Source: Stappia stellulata DSM 5886 (GTDB lineage Bacteria; Pseudomonadota; Alphaproteobacteria; Rhizobiales; Stappiaceae). From it: 64,000 nucleotides of DNA. The notes beneath the pieces were generated by a model. It saw only the letters and a list, made by a program, of their open reading frames with translations, was not told the origin of the DNA and did not search any database. Of this stretch, positions 26,303 through 35,800 are shown in pieces. The position numbers and the translations under genes are program-made. Where the stretch lies: contig NZ_AUIM01000011.1 of assembly GCF_000423705.1 (NCBI RefSeq), forward strand, positions 62,001 to 126,000. The letters are read 5' to 3'. Every line of letters begins with the position of its first letter. Positions within the stretch are counted from its first letter, which is position 1.

Positions 26303-27639
26303 CCTGGCTGCACCGTCGGGGAATGCGGCGCCGGCAGGACGGCCGCTGTCTTTACCGTTCCCGCCGCGACCTTCGACAGGGGCGTGATGCGCAGCCGCGT
26401 GATCCGGTTCTTTTCCCGCCGAAGCACGGTGAACCGGTAATCGTGGAACGTGAAGGCCTGACGCTCCTCGGGGATCATCCGCGCCTCGTGGATGACCAGA
26501 CCGGCAATCGTTGTCGCCTCGTCGTCCGGCAACCGCCAGTCGAACGCCCGGTTGAGGTCGCGGATCGGCACGCCGCCGTCGACGATGATCGACCCGTCCG
26601 GCTGGGGCCGCACGCCCGGCAGCTCCACATCGTGCTCGTCGGAAATCTCGCCGACGATCTCTTCAAGGATGTCCTCGAGCGTCACCAGTCCCATCACTTC
26701 GCCATACTCGTCGATGACAAGCGCGAAATGCGCCTTGCGCTTCAGGAAGGCATTGAGCTGATCCTGCAGGCTGGTCGTGTCTGGCACGAACCAGGGCGGC
26801 GAGACCAGCTGCTCGACATCGATCAGGCCCACGTCGCCGCCGGCCTTCGCCAGCGCCCGCAGCAGATCCTTGGCATGAAGCACGCCGATATAATTGTCGG
26901 TCTCGCCACGCCACAGCGGCAGGCGCGTGTGGGGACTGTCAAGCGCGGCGTTGATAAGGCTTTCGGCATCGTCGTCGGCGTTCAGCGCGTTCATCTTGGT
27001 GCGATGGACCATGACGTCGGAGACTTCCAGGTCCGCCAGATCCAGCAGCCCGCCGATACGGTCGCGCTCGGCTTTTACCAGACCTCCCTCCAGATGCTGG
27101 AGATCGACGGTGCCGCGCAATTCCTCATGCGCCGACAGCACGTTGCGGTTCTCCGAAACGTCGACGCCAAAGGTCTTGAGGATCGCCCGCACGATCACCT
27201 CGACTCCCATCACGACAGGTGCGAACAGGATCACGACGGGGCGCACGATTGGCGACACGGCAACCGCGAAACGGTCCGGATTGGAAATCGCCCAGGTCTT
27301 CGGCAGGACCTCGGAGAAGATCAACACCAGCATGGTCATCACCAGCGTCGCATAAACGACGCCCGCATCTCCGAAGAACCCGAGAAGCACGTTGGTGGCA
27401 AGCGCGGAGGCAAGAATATTGACGAGATTGTTGCCCAGAAGCAACGCGCCGATCAAGCGTTCGCGCGCGGAAATCAGCCGTCCGACCACGGCCGCGCGCT
27501 TCTCGCCGCTGCGTTCCATCTGCAACATGCGCGCGCGCGATGCCGCCGTCAGCGCGGTTTCGGAACCGGAAAAGAACCCCGACATCGCCAGGAGAACGAC
27601 GATGGCAATCACGGAGAGCCAGAGACTCGCGTCACCCAT
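26299..27639 (-). CDS. HlyC/CorC-family (CNNM) membrane transporter
   Basis: The 446-residue product has an N-terminal DUF21 membrane domain (about residues 5-190, with GFFSGSETALTAASRARM near 20), a pair of CBS domains (about 210-340; LPLWRGETDNYIGVLHAKDLL and LEDILEEIVGEISDE), and a C-terminal CorC_HlyC domain. Proteins of this kind are linked to Mg2+ or Co2+ transport in the inner membrane. The start overlaps the end of aroB by eight bases, so it is the third gene of an aroK-aroB-corC operon, a common order in alphaproteobacteria. The hemolysin name is historical. Confidence 0.92.
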   Translation of the reverse strand: MGDASLWLSVIAIVVLLAMSGFFSGSETALTAASRARMLQMERSGEKRAAVVGRLISARERLIGALLLGNNLVNILASALATNVLLGFFGDAGVVYATLVMTMLVLIFSEVLPKTWAISNPDRFAVAVSPIVRPVVILFAPVVMGVEVIVRAILKTFGVDVSENRNVLSAHEELRGTVDLQHLEGGLVKAERDRIGGLLDLADLEVSDVMVHRTKMNALNADDDAESLINAALDSPHTRLPLWRGETDNYIGVLHAKDLLRALAKAGGDVGLIDVEQLVSPPWFVPDTTSLQDQLNAFLKRKAHFALVIDEYGEVMGLVTLEDILEEIVGEISDEHDVELPGVRPQPDGSIIVDGGVPIRDLNRAFDWRLPDDEATTIAGLVIHEARMIPEERQAFTFHDYRFTVLRREKNRITRLRITPLSKVAAGTVKTAAVLPAPHSPTVQPG

Positions 27640-28807
27640 AGCTTACCTCGCCCGTCGACAATTCGGTTTCAAGAAAGTCGCGCAGGACGGACGGGTCAAC
27701 GCCGCGCTCGACGAACGCCTGACCGATGCCGCGCGTCAGGATGAAGGTCAAAGCGCCACGGCTCACCTTCTTGTCCTGCGCCATGATGTCGAGAAACGTC
27801 TCGGCCGGCGGCATCTGCCCGGGCACCTGCCGGATATGGGTGGGCAGACCGGTTTCGGCAAGATGGCGTTCGGCGCGCGCCGCGTCCTCTGGCGGACACA
27901 GCCCGAGGCGCACGGAAAAATCGAAGGCGAGCCGCATGCCGATGGCAACGCCTTCGCCATGTACCAGTCGCGTGCCGTCGTAAGCGACAACCGCTTCCAG
28001 CGCATGTCCGAAAGTATGGCCGAGATTGAGCAGCGCGCGCGCGCCGCTTTCGCGCTCGTCGGCGGCAACGATCGCCGCCTTGGCGCGACAGGAAGCGGCG
28101 ATGGCCTGCCCCCTCTCCGTCCCGCCGGAAAAAATCGCGGCGTGATTTTCATCAAGCCAGTCGAAGAACGCCGCATCGCCCAGAAGCCCGTATTTTACCA
28201 CTTCCGCGTATCCGGCGCGAAACTCGCGTTCCGACAGCGTGTCGAGCACGTCGGTGTCCGCCAGAACCAGCGCCGGCTGATGAAAGGCACCGATCAGGTT
28301 CTTGCCCTGGCGCACGTTGATGCCGGTCTTGCCGCCGACGGATGAATCCACCTGCGCCAGCAGGCTCGTGGGGATCTGCACGAAGGGCATGCCCCGACGC
28401 ACGCTCGCCGCGACGAAGCCGGCAAGATCGCCCACCACACCGCCACCCAGCGCGACGACCGCGTCGCCGCGCTCGAGCCGCGCCTCCAGCACCCGGTCGC
28501 AGACCGTCTCGTAAACCTCGAACCGCTTGCTCGCCTCGCCCGGCGGCAACAGGATCGCGGAGTGGGCGATGCCGGCGTCATCCAGCGCGGCCTGCAGGGT
28601 CTCAAGGTGCAGCGACGCCACGGTCTCGTCGCTGACGATGGCGACCCGCGCGCCCGGCAGAACGCCGCCGATATGCCTGCCCGCATCCTCGATCAGCCCG
28701 CGGCCGATCCAGATGTCGTAGCTGCGGTCTCCAAGATCGACGGCGACACGGGCGGCCGGATCCGTCTCGGACGGCGCGGTGGCCGGCACGCGGGGCGAAT
28801 GGGACAT
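27632..28807 (-). CDS. aroB: 3-dehydroquinate synthase
   Basis: The 391-residue product is the second enzyme of the shikimate pathway, converting DAHP to 3-dehydroquinate with NAD+ and a divalent metal. GGGVVGDLAGFVAASVRRG binds the nucleotide, and DSSVGGKTGIN is the substrate-phosphate motif. Histidines in LNLGHTFGHALEA and HGEGVAIGM are the metal ligands with the nearby glutamate. It lies six bases after aroK and overlaps corC. Length is normal with a short N-terminal extension. Confidence 0.96.
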   Translation of the reverse strand: MSHSPRVPATAPSETDPAARVAVDLGDRSYDIWIGRGLIEDAGRHIGGVLPGARVAIVSDETVASLHLETLQAALDDAGIAHSAILLPPGEASKRFEVYETVCDRVLEARLERGDAVVALGGGVVGDLAGFVAASVRRGMPFVQIPTSLLAQVDSSVGGKTGINVRQGKNLIGAFHQPALVLADTDVLDTLSEREFRAGYAEVVKYGLLGDAAFFDWLDENHAAIFSGGTERGQAIAASCRAKAAIVAADERESGARALLNLGHTFGHALEAVVAYDGTRLVHGEGVAIGMRLAFDFSVRLGLCPPEDAARAERHLAETGLPTHIRQVPGQMPPAETFLDIMAQDKKVSRGALTFILTRGIGQAFVERGVDPSVLRDFLETELSTGEVSYG

Positions 28808-28813
28808 CTTGCG

Positions 28814-29437
28814 TCAGGCTCCTTGTTCCGGCAGCCGGGCAGGCGGCATATCTTCCGCTCCCAGCCCCAGATGGGTCTCGAGGGCCGCAACCACATCGAG
28901 AACGACAGTCTCATGCGGGACATCGCGCGACCACACCGTCAAGTCCGATTGCGCATAGACCGGATAGCGCTCATCCATCAGCCGCCGCATCACGCCTTCC
29001 GGATCCGGGTCGTTGAGCAGCGGCCGCGTCGGCTTGCGCCGCACCCGGCTCATCACCACGGACAAATCCGCCTTCAGCCACACGGAGATGCCGGCCGCGG
29101 CGATTTCCCGCCGGGTTTCGGCGCTCATGAAGGCACCGCCACCAGTCGCCAGCACCTGCGCGCCGTTTTTCAGCAGGCGGGCAATCACCCGCTGCTCGCC
29201 GGCGCGAAAATAGGGCTCGCCATGCTGGGCGAAAATCTCGGCGACGGTCTGGTTGGCAGCGGCCTCGATCTCCGTGTCGGCATCGACAAAAGGCAATGCG
29301 AGCGAATGGGCAAGCCGGCGCCCGACACTGGACTTTCCGCACCCCATGATACCGACCAGAACGATCGCCCGCGTGTCGAGCGCGCCCACCAACCGGCGGG
29401 CACGATCCGCTTCGACAACCTTTTGCATCGCGGACAT
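28814..29437 (-). CDS. aroK: Shikimate kinase
   Basis: The 207-residue product phosphorylates shikimate to shikimate 3-phosphate with ATP. GIMGCGKSS at residues 29-37 is the P-loop, DADTEIE binds magnesium and substrate, and TGGGAF is the shikimate-binding glycine motif. RPLL near residue 138 is the lid arginine region. The N-terminal 25 residues extend beyond the E. coli enzyme, common in alphaproteobacteria. It is first in the aroK-aroB-corC operon and divergent from a small peptide gene. Confidence 0.95.
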   Translation of the reverse strand: MSAMQKVVEADRARRLVGALDTRAIVLVGIMGCGKSSVGRRLAHSLALPFVDADTEIEAAANQTVAEIFAQHGEPYFRAGEQRVIARLLKNGAQVLATGGGAFMSAETRREIAAAGISVWLKADLSVVMSRVRRKPTRPLLNDPDPEGVMRRLMDERYPVYAQSDLTVWSRDVPHETVVLDVVAALETHLGLGAEDMPPARLPEQGA

Positions 29438-29543
29438 GAAATACCCACCCTCCCTCGCGTTTCCCCTCGCTTTGCCCTTCCCGGCCCCGGATAGTCAAGC
29501 CTTCCCGCACGCGTCCCCCGTCTTCCGTTGCGGAAGAATCGTC

Positions 29544-29559
29544 AAAAACCGCCGTTTTT
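29544..29559. promoter_or_regulatory. Short A/T-rich inverted repeat in the aroK/xerD divergent promoter region
   Basis: AAAAAC and GTTTTT form a six-base dyad with a four-base spacer. It is a candidate operator or a structural element between divergent aroK and the small membrane peptide gene. Its protein partner is unknown. Confidence 0.35.
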
Positions 29560-29581
29560 CTTGCAAGCCGGAGCTGGATTG

Positions 29582-29615
29582 GTCAAAACAGGGAAAATTT
29601 CTCCGTCGTTTTGAC
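29582..29615. promoter_or_regulatory. Inverted repeat GTCAAAAC-N18-GTTTTGAC
   Basis: A perfect eight-base inverted repeat sits 18 bases before the ATG of the small peptide gene. A related GTCAAAAA lies at 29541-29548. A repressor or regulator bound here could control the peptide-xerD operon, aroK, or both. Confidence 0.4.
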
Positions 29616-29632
29616 GAGTTCGCGGAGCTGGA

Positions 29633-29776
29633 ATGCCCACCTTGACCCGTCTTCTCGTCGCACTCGTGGTCCTCGCCGGCCTGGGCGCGGCGGTCGTATA
29701 CGCGCTCGGAACCTTCGTGGAACCGTCACCGCACGAAATCACCATCCGCCTCAGGATGGACGGCTTCGGCAGATAG
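29633..29776 (+). CDS. 47-residue single-pass membrane peptide upstream of xerD
   Basis: A 47-codon gene, 36 bases before xerD, with GGAG eight bases before its ATG. Residues 7-27 form one hydrophobic helix (LLVALVVLAGLGAAVVYALG), and the remaining 20 are polar with EITIRLRM. It would sit with a single membrane pass and a short exterior tail. The position between divergent aroK and xerD with a good ribosome site supports a real gene, since similar small proteins precede xerD in related bacteria as far as I recall. No function is known. Confidence 0.65.
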   Translation: MPTLTRLLVALVVLAGLGAAVVYALGTFVEPSPHEITIRLRMDGFGR

Positions 29777-29812
29777 GCGTCGAACGCAAAGCGAGACGGA
29801 AAGGCGAACGCC

Positions 29813-30745
29813 ATGGCCTCCGACGGCATCCTGATCGAGGGCTTTCTGGAAATGCTGTCCGCGGAACGCGGCGCGGCGCTCAACACGCTGGAAAGCTACC
29901 GGCGCGACCTGGAAAGCTTCGCCGACCATGTCCGCTCCCGCGGCACCTCCCTGCAATCCTCGGACAAGCAGGCAGTCGCGGGCTATCTCCGCGACCTGTC
30001 GCACCGCGGCTTCGCGGCGAGCACCCAGGCGCGCCATCTGTCGGCGCTGCGCCAGTTCTACCGGCACCTGTTCGCCGACGGGATTCGCGGCGACGATCCG
30101 ACCCGCACCATTTCCTCTCCCAGGACACGCGCACCCTTGCCAAGGGTCTTGAGCGTCGAAGACGTCGACCGGCTGCTTGGCACCGCACGCGCCGAGGCGC
30201 AGGGCGGCAAGGGAAGCGAAGCCGCCCGGCTGCGCGCGGGGCGTTTGCATGCGCTGCTGGAAGTGCTTTACGCGACCGGTTTGCGCGTGTCGGAGCTTGT
30301 ATCGCTGCCGCTCACCGCGGCGCTGCGCGACGAACGGCTGATTTCGGTGCGCGGCAAGGGCAACAAGGAACGCGCCGTTCCCTTGAGCGATGCCGCGCGC
30401 GACGCGATGCGCAGCTATGTCGACGCACGCAAGGCCGCCGGAGCGCAGGCCGGATCCAAATGGCTGTTTCCCTCGCATGGCGAAAGCGGTCATCTGACAC
30501 GCCAGGCCTTTGCCCGTGACCTCAAGGCACTGGCCGTGCGCGCCGGGCTGGACACGGGCGCGCTGTCGCCGCACGTGCTGCGGCATGCCTTCGCCTCGCA
30601 CCTGCTTCAAAACGGCGCCGACCTGCGCGTGGTGCAGCAGCTTCTGGGGCATGCCGATATCTCGACGACGCAGATCTACACGCATGTGCTCGACGCCCGC
30701 CTGAAGGCGCTCGTCGACGCGCATCATCCTCTGGCCGGCTCCTGA
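29813..30745 (+). CDS. xerD: Tyrosine recombinase XerD
   Basis: The 310-residue product is a site-specific tyrosine recombinase resolving chromosome dimers at dif together with XerC at the division septum. Catalytic residues are all visible: R158 (TGLRVSEL), K182 ([10 protein letters not shown]), H254 and R257 (HVLRHAF), H280 (LLGHADI) and nucleophile Y289 (TQIYTHV). The N-terminal SAM-like core-binding domain covers about residues 8-95. It follows the small peptide gene and ends ten bases from the converging hydratase gene. Confidence 0.94.
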   Translation: MASDGILIEGFLEMLSAERGAALNTLESYRRDLESFADHVRSRGTSLQSSDKQAVAGYLRDLSHRGFAASTQARHLSALRQFYRHLFADGIRGDDPTRTISSPRTRAPLPRVLSVEDVDRLLGTARAEAQGGKGSEAARLRAGRLHALLEVLYATGLRVSELVSLPLTAALRDERLISVRGKGNKERAVPLSDAARDAMRSYVDARKAAGAQAGSKWLFPSHGESGHLTRQAFARDLKALAVRAGLDTGALSPHVLRHAFASHLLQNGADLRVVQQLLGHADISTTQIYTHVLDARLKALVDAHHPLAGS

Positions 30746-30755
30746 AAAGCCCCTG

Positions 30756-31808
30756 TCAGCGCGGCAGCAGCACCCAGCAGTCGAAATCGAGAATGACCGA
30801 GGCAGCGTAGTGCCCCTGCGCATCCAGCAGCGGAAAATCGGCGCAGGCGCGATCCTTGGTGGCGATCATGCGAAGCCGCAGGGCGCCGACATCCTCGCGC
30901 CCCTCGAGCGTCGCCTTTTCGATGACCTCTGACCAGGCATAGACCGTATCGCCGGCAAACAACGGCGCGACATGGCGGCCGGCATTGATCGCGGCAATGT
31001 GAAAGGCATTTCCCAGGCCGTTGAAGGACAGCGACCGGGCCAGCGAAATCACGTGACCGCCATAGATCAACCGTCGGCCGAAACGCCCCTGGCCTTCCGA
31101 GTGCTGGTTGAAATGCACCTTGGCCGTGTTCTGGTAGAGCCGCGTGGCGATCTGGTGCTCCGCCTCCTCCACGGTCATGCCGTCGACATGGTCGATGCGC
31201 TCGCCGACGGCGTAATCGTCGAAACGGAACGGCGCACCGGACAAGTCCGCGTCCCAGGCGCCGGCGTTGAGCAGCGGGCAGGCATCGCCCAGCCCCTCAG
31301 GCGCAATCGCCTCGGGAAGCTCCGGCACCACAGGCTCCGGCGCGGGCGAGGCGGCATCACGCTTGCGCACCATCACCCAGCGCACATAATCGAGCACCTC
31401 GGTGCCGTCCTGCTTGTAACCGGTGGACCGGACATAGACGACGCCGGTCTTGCCGTTGGAGTTTTCCTTTACGCCGATCACTTCGGACACCGCCGACAGC
31501 GTGTCGCCGGGATAGACCGGCGCCAGAAACCGACCGCCGGCGTAGCCCAGGTTTGCAACCGCGTTGAGCGAGATATCCGGCACCGTCTTGCCGAAAACGA
31601 TGTGGAAAACGAGCAGGTCGTCGACCGGCGCTTGGGGATAATTCAGGGACCGCGCGAAGGCGTCGGAAGACTGGACGGCAAAGCGCGGACCGTAAAGGGC
31701 GGTATAGAGCGCGACATCGCCGCTGGTGACCGTTCGCGGCGTTGCATGGCGCAGCACCCGACCGGCATGAAAATCCTCGAAAAAGTTGCCCGGGTTGGTC
31801 TTGGTCAC
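30756..31808 (-). CDS. Mesaconyl-CoA hydratase (MaoC family) of the ethylmalonyl-CoA pathway
   Basis: The 350-residue product is a double hotdog-fold dehydratase very like mesaconyl-CoA hydratase (Mch/MeaC), which interconverts mesaconyl-CoA and beta-methylmalyl-CoA. Characteristic stretches are RTVTSGDVALYTALYGPR near the start, VPDISLNAVANLGYA, KENSNGKTGVVYVRS and RRLIYGGHVISLARSLSFNG, each of which I recognise from Mch. GTG 31808 has GGAAGGG upstream and gives the expected TKTNPGNFFEDF start; a longer frame is noise. Ccr and Ecm of the same pathway are encoded 12 kb away. It is divergent from a carbonic anhydrase. Confidence 0.87.
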   Translation of the reverse strand: MTKTNPGNFFEDFHAGRVLRHATPRTVTSGDVALYTALYGPRFAVQSSDAFARSLNYPQAPVDDLLVFHIVFGKTVPDISLNAVANLGYAGGRFLAPVYPGDTLSAVSEVIGVKENSNGKTGVVYVRSTGYKQDGTEVLDYVRWVMVRKRDAASPAPEPVVPELPEAIAPEGLGDACPLLNAGAWDADLSGAPFRFDDYAVGERIDHVDGMTVEEAEHQIATRLYQNTAKVHFNQHSEGQGRFGRRLIYGGHVISLARSLSFNGLGNAFHIAAINAGRHVAPLFAGDTVYAWSEVIEKATLEGREDVGALRLRMIATKDRACADFPLLDAQGHYAASVILDFDCWVLLPR

Positions 31809-32027
31809 GGCTGGTCCCTTCCGTTTGTCCTGCACCGCCGGCGGCGGCGTCGGCGTCGCGCGCCGCATAAGACCGTGCAGGCGCGCCGGGTGCAAGTCGG
31901 ACCTATGACGGATGCGCGGTCGTGAAGATTCGATCGCGGCACTGGCGCGACGCACGATCTGTCCTTAGGGTGCGCGCTTTCCGCGCGGGCATGCGCGAAC
32001 GACCACGCAACATGATGAGGCAGCCCC

Positions 32028-32756
32028 ATGCCATCCGACAGCTCCAGTTCGTCTTCAGACGGAATCGGTGCACAGGCTTCGACCGACAAGCGGATCGCGC
32101 CCTTCCCCGAGCCGCTGCTCGACGGGTACCGCCAGTACCGCGAGCGGGCCCATGCGCCGCATCGCTCGAACTACGAGCATCTGGCCCTCTACGGCCAGCA
32201 GCCGGAGGTCATGGTCGTATCCTGCTGCGACAGCCGGGTAACGCCGGAAGGCATATTCGGCGCCGGTCCCGGCGAATTGTTCGTGGTGCGCAATGTCGCC
32301 AATCTGGTGCCGCCCTATGAACCCGACGGCGACTATCATTCCACCAGCGCCGCGCTCGAGTTCGCCGTTCAGGCCTTGAAGGTGAAGCATATCGTCGTGA
32401 TGGGTCACGGCCTGTGCGGGGGTGTGAAGGCCTTCCTGACACAGGATTCCAAGCCCTTGTCGCCGGGCGATTTCATCGGCAAGTGGATGACGCTGCTGGA
32501 GCCGGCTTCACAATTCCAGTGCCTGGCCCTGGAACGCGACGAGGACCCGCAGCTGGCGCTTGAGTATGCCGGCGTGCGCCAGTCGCTCGAAAACCTGCGG
32601 ACCTTCCCGTGCGTGCGCGTCCTGGAGGAGCGGGGCAGGCTGGCACTGCACGGCGCCTGGTTCGATATCGGCTCCGGCGAACTCAGGGTGATGGACGCGG
32701 AAAGCCGGAAGTTCATCGAGGCCCAGAGGCTGACCGGCATGACGGCGGCGCAGTAG
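32028..32756 (+). CDS. Beta-class carbonic anhydrase
   Basis: The 242-residue product interconverts CO2 and bicarbonate in the cytosol. Zinc ligands are C66 of CCDSR, H127 and C130 of GHGLCGG, with D68-R70 as the gating pair. A serine-rich, flexible 20-residue start precedes the fold. GAGG lies eight bases before the ATG. It is divergent from the mesaconyl-CoA hydratase gene over 219 bases, which may hint at supply of CO2 for the pathway's reductive carboxylase. Function is well supported; the pathway link is inference. Confidence 0.95.
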   Translation: MPSDSSSSSSDGIGAQASTDKRIAPFPEPLLDGYRQYRERAHAPHRSNYEHLALYGQQPEVMVVSCCDSRVTPEGIFGAGPGELFVVRNVANLVPPYEPDGDYHSTSAALEFAVQALKVKHIVVMGHGLCGGVKAFLTQDSKPLSPGDFIGKWMTLLEPASQFQCLALERDEDPQLALEYAGVRQSLENLRTFPCVRVLEERGRLALHGAWFDIGSGELRVMDAESRKFIEAQRLTGMTAAQ

Positions 32757-32838
32757 CGGGGCTCTCGCGGATCGCGCGGAAAGGCCGCGCCCTTCGCCGG
32801 GCGGACAAGGCAGCTTTCGCAAGACGCGCCCCTGCGCC

Positions 32839-35800
32839 TCAGTGAAAATTGCGCCCCTTCGGCATGGCGGCCTGCGTCTGGCGCAACCGCGTGTGCACAT
32901 CCCGGACCCGTGCTAGTTCCGGAACCTCACGCACCAGCTGCACAAGTCCGCTGCCCGGACTGACCTTGTGCCGTTGCTCCGGCACGGGCCGCTTCACCTC
33001 GTCGGCACGGGCAAGGCCGGCATCCGCGAGACTGTCGCCGGACAGATCCCCCAGCATCGCGGTTGCATCCTCCAGCGTGTCGGCGATCAGATGCACCACG
33101 CCCTGGTCCGACTGGACCTTGCCGCGCACCCGCAACAGCCGCGCGCCGAGCACGATGGCGCGGTGGCGCTCGAACACCTTGGGCCAGACCACGATATTGG
33201 CGACGCCCGTCTCGTCCTCCAGCGTCATGAAGATCACGCCGCTGGCCGTGCCTGGCCGCTGGCGCACCAGAACGAGGCCCGCCACTTCGCGCCGCACTCC
33301 GTTGCGCACATGTGACAGCGCCTCGCAAGGCGCGATCGACAGCCGCTCGAGACGCTGGCGCAAGAAGACGACCGGATGCGCCTTCAGCGACAGCGACAGC
33401 GCGCGATAATCGGCCACGACATGGGCGCCCGGCGGCATCGGCGGCAGATCCGCATCCGGCTCGCGGCGCAACTCGCCGACGGCCGCCGTGTCGAACAACG
33501 GCAGGCGCGTCGGCTCACCGCCCTCGTCCAGCCCCTGCGCCGCCCAGAGCGCGGCCCGCCGGTCGAGCCCGATGGAGCGAAACGCATCCGCCTCGGCAAG
33601 CCGGGCGATGGCGCGTTTCGACAGGCCGGAGCGCAGCCAGAGATCGCGCACGGAATCGAAGCCCTCCCCGCGCCGGGCGATGAGCGTTTGCACCTCCTCT
33701 TCCTTCAGTCTCTTGGCACTGCGCAGTCCGAGCCGCACCGCCCGTGTGCTCAGGATCGTGCCGCGCATCTGCGCATGGCGCGGATGCAGGCGACCGGCCG
33801 CCGGAGCGCCGGCTTCGAGCGTCGCGTCCCAGTCGGACAGATTGATGTCGACCTCGCGCACCTCCACACCATGCTCGCGCGCATCGCGCACCAGCTGTGC
33901 GGGCGCGTAGAAGCCGAGCGGCTGCGCATTCAGCATGCCGGCCAGAAAGACGTCCGGATAGCGCGCCTTGAGCCAGGCGGAGGCATAGACCAAGAGCGCG
34001 AAACTGGCCGCATGGCTTTCGGGAAAGCCGTATTCGCCAAATCCCTCGATCTGGCGAAAGCACCGTTCGGCGAAGTCGGCTTCGTATCCGCGCGCGACCA
34101 TGCCGTCGATCATCTTGCGCTGAAAGGTGCCGATTGTGCCGACCCGGCGAAAGGTCGCCATCGCCCGGCGCAACCGGTCGGCCTCGCCGGGCGAAAACCC
34201 GGCGGCGACGATGGCGATCCGCATCGCCTGCTCCTGAAACAACGGCACGCCAAGCGTCTTGCCGAGAACCTCCTCCAGTTCCCTTTTCGGATAGACAACC
34301 TTCTCCAGCCCCTGCCGGCGACGCAGATAGGGATGCACCATGTCGCCCTGGATCGGTCCGGGGCGCACGATCGCCACCTCGATCACCAGATCGTAGAAAT
34401 TGCGCGGCTTCAGGCGTGGCAGCATCGTCATCTGTGCCCGGCTTTCCACCTGGAACACGCCGAGCGAATCGGCCTGGCACAGCATGTCGTAGACCTCCGG
34501 CTCCTCCGCCGGAATCGAGGCCAGCGTTTCCTCCCGGCCATAGTCTTCGCGCAGCAGGTCGAGACACTTGCGGATTGCCGTCAGCATGCCGAGCGCCAGA
34601 ATATCGATCTTCAGCATGCCGAGCGATTCCAGGTCGTCCTTGTCCCACTCGATGACCGTGCGCCCCTCCATCGCAGCGTTCTGGATCGGGACCACCGTAT
34701 CGAGTCGGCCGCGGGTGATGACGAAGCCGCCGACATGCTGGGAAAGGTGGCGCGGAAATCCGGCGATTGCCCGCGACAGCCGCGCCACCAGCACCAGGCG
34801 GGGGTCGGCAGGGTCGAGCCCGGCTTCGCGCAGCATGCGTTGATCGATGCCCTGCGACGACCAGCCCCAGATGGTGCCGGCGAGACGGTTGAGCGTGTCC
34901 TGCGACAGCCCGAAGACCTTGCCCACCTCGCGCACGGCGGAGCGGGTGCGATAGGTGATCACCGTGGCAGCCAACCCCGCATGCTCGCGCCCGTATTTCT
35001 CGTAGATATACTGGATCACCTCCTCGCGCCGCTCGTGCTCGAAATCGACGTCGATGTCCGGCGGTTCGCGCCGTTCGGGCGAGATGAAGCGCTCAAACAG
35101 GAGGTCGCCGCGCGCCGGGTCGACCTCGGTGATGCCGAGACAGAAACACACGGCCGAATTGGCCGCCGAACCGCGCCCCTGCGCCAGGATCCCGCGCGCG
35201 CGGGCGAAACGGACAATGTCCTGAACAGTGAGAAAATAGGGCGCATAGGCAAGCTCGCTCACCAGTGCCAGTTCGCGCCGGATCGTCGCCTCGACCCTGG
35301 GCGGAATGCCGTCGGGATAACGACGCTCCGCCCCCTTCCACGTCAGCCGCTCCAGTTCCTCCTGCGGCGTGGCGCTCAAGCCGGTCGCCTCCTCCGGATA
35401 CTCATAGGCGAGATCGTCAAGGGAGAACGTCAGGCTTTTCAGCACGGAAACGGTCTCGGCCAGTGCCTCGGGGGCCGCGCGAAAGACATGCGCCATCGCC
35501 GATGCCCCCTTGAGATGGCGCTCCGCATTCGCCTCCAGACGGCGGCCGGCGCCTTCCAGCGTCTCGTGCAGACGGATGCAGCTCAAGACGTCCTGCAAGG
35601 GCCGACGCCCGGGCACATGGTACAGCACGTCGTTGGTGGCGAGCAGCGGCACGCCGGCCTTGCGCGCGATTTCGCCAAGCCGCGCCAGCCGGCGTCGGTC
35701 GTCGATGCCGTAACCGAGCGCGACCGCGAGGCGGGGCATGTCGTCGAACGTGCCGCGCAGCCGGACCAGCAGCGCGTCCAGCCCCGCCTCCTCGCCGGGC

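Noticed and set aside
32774-32790. GCGCGG/CCGCGC hairpin between carbonic anhydrase and dnaE2
   Set aside because: Short stem in GC-rich sequence with no T-run on either side, so it is not a convincing terminator.
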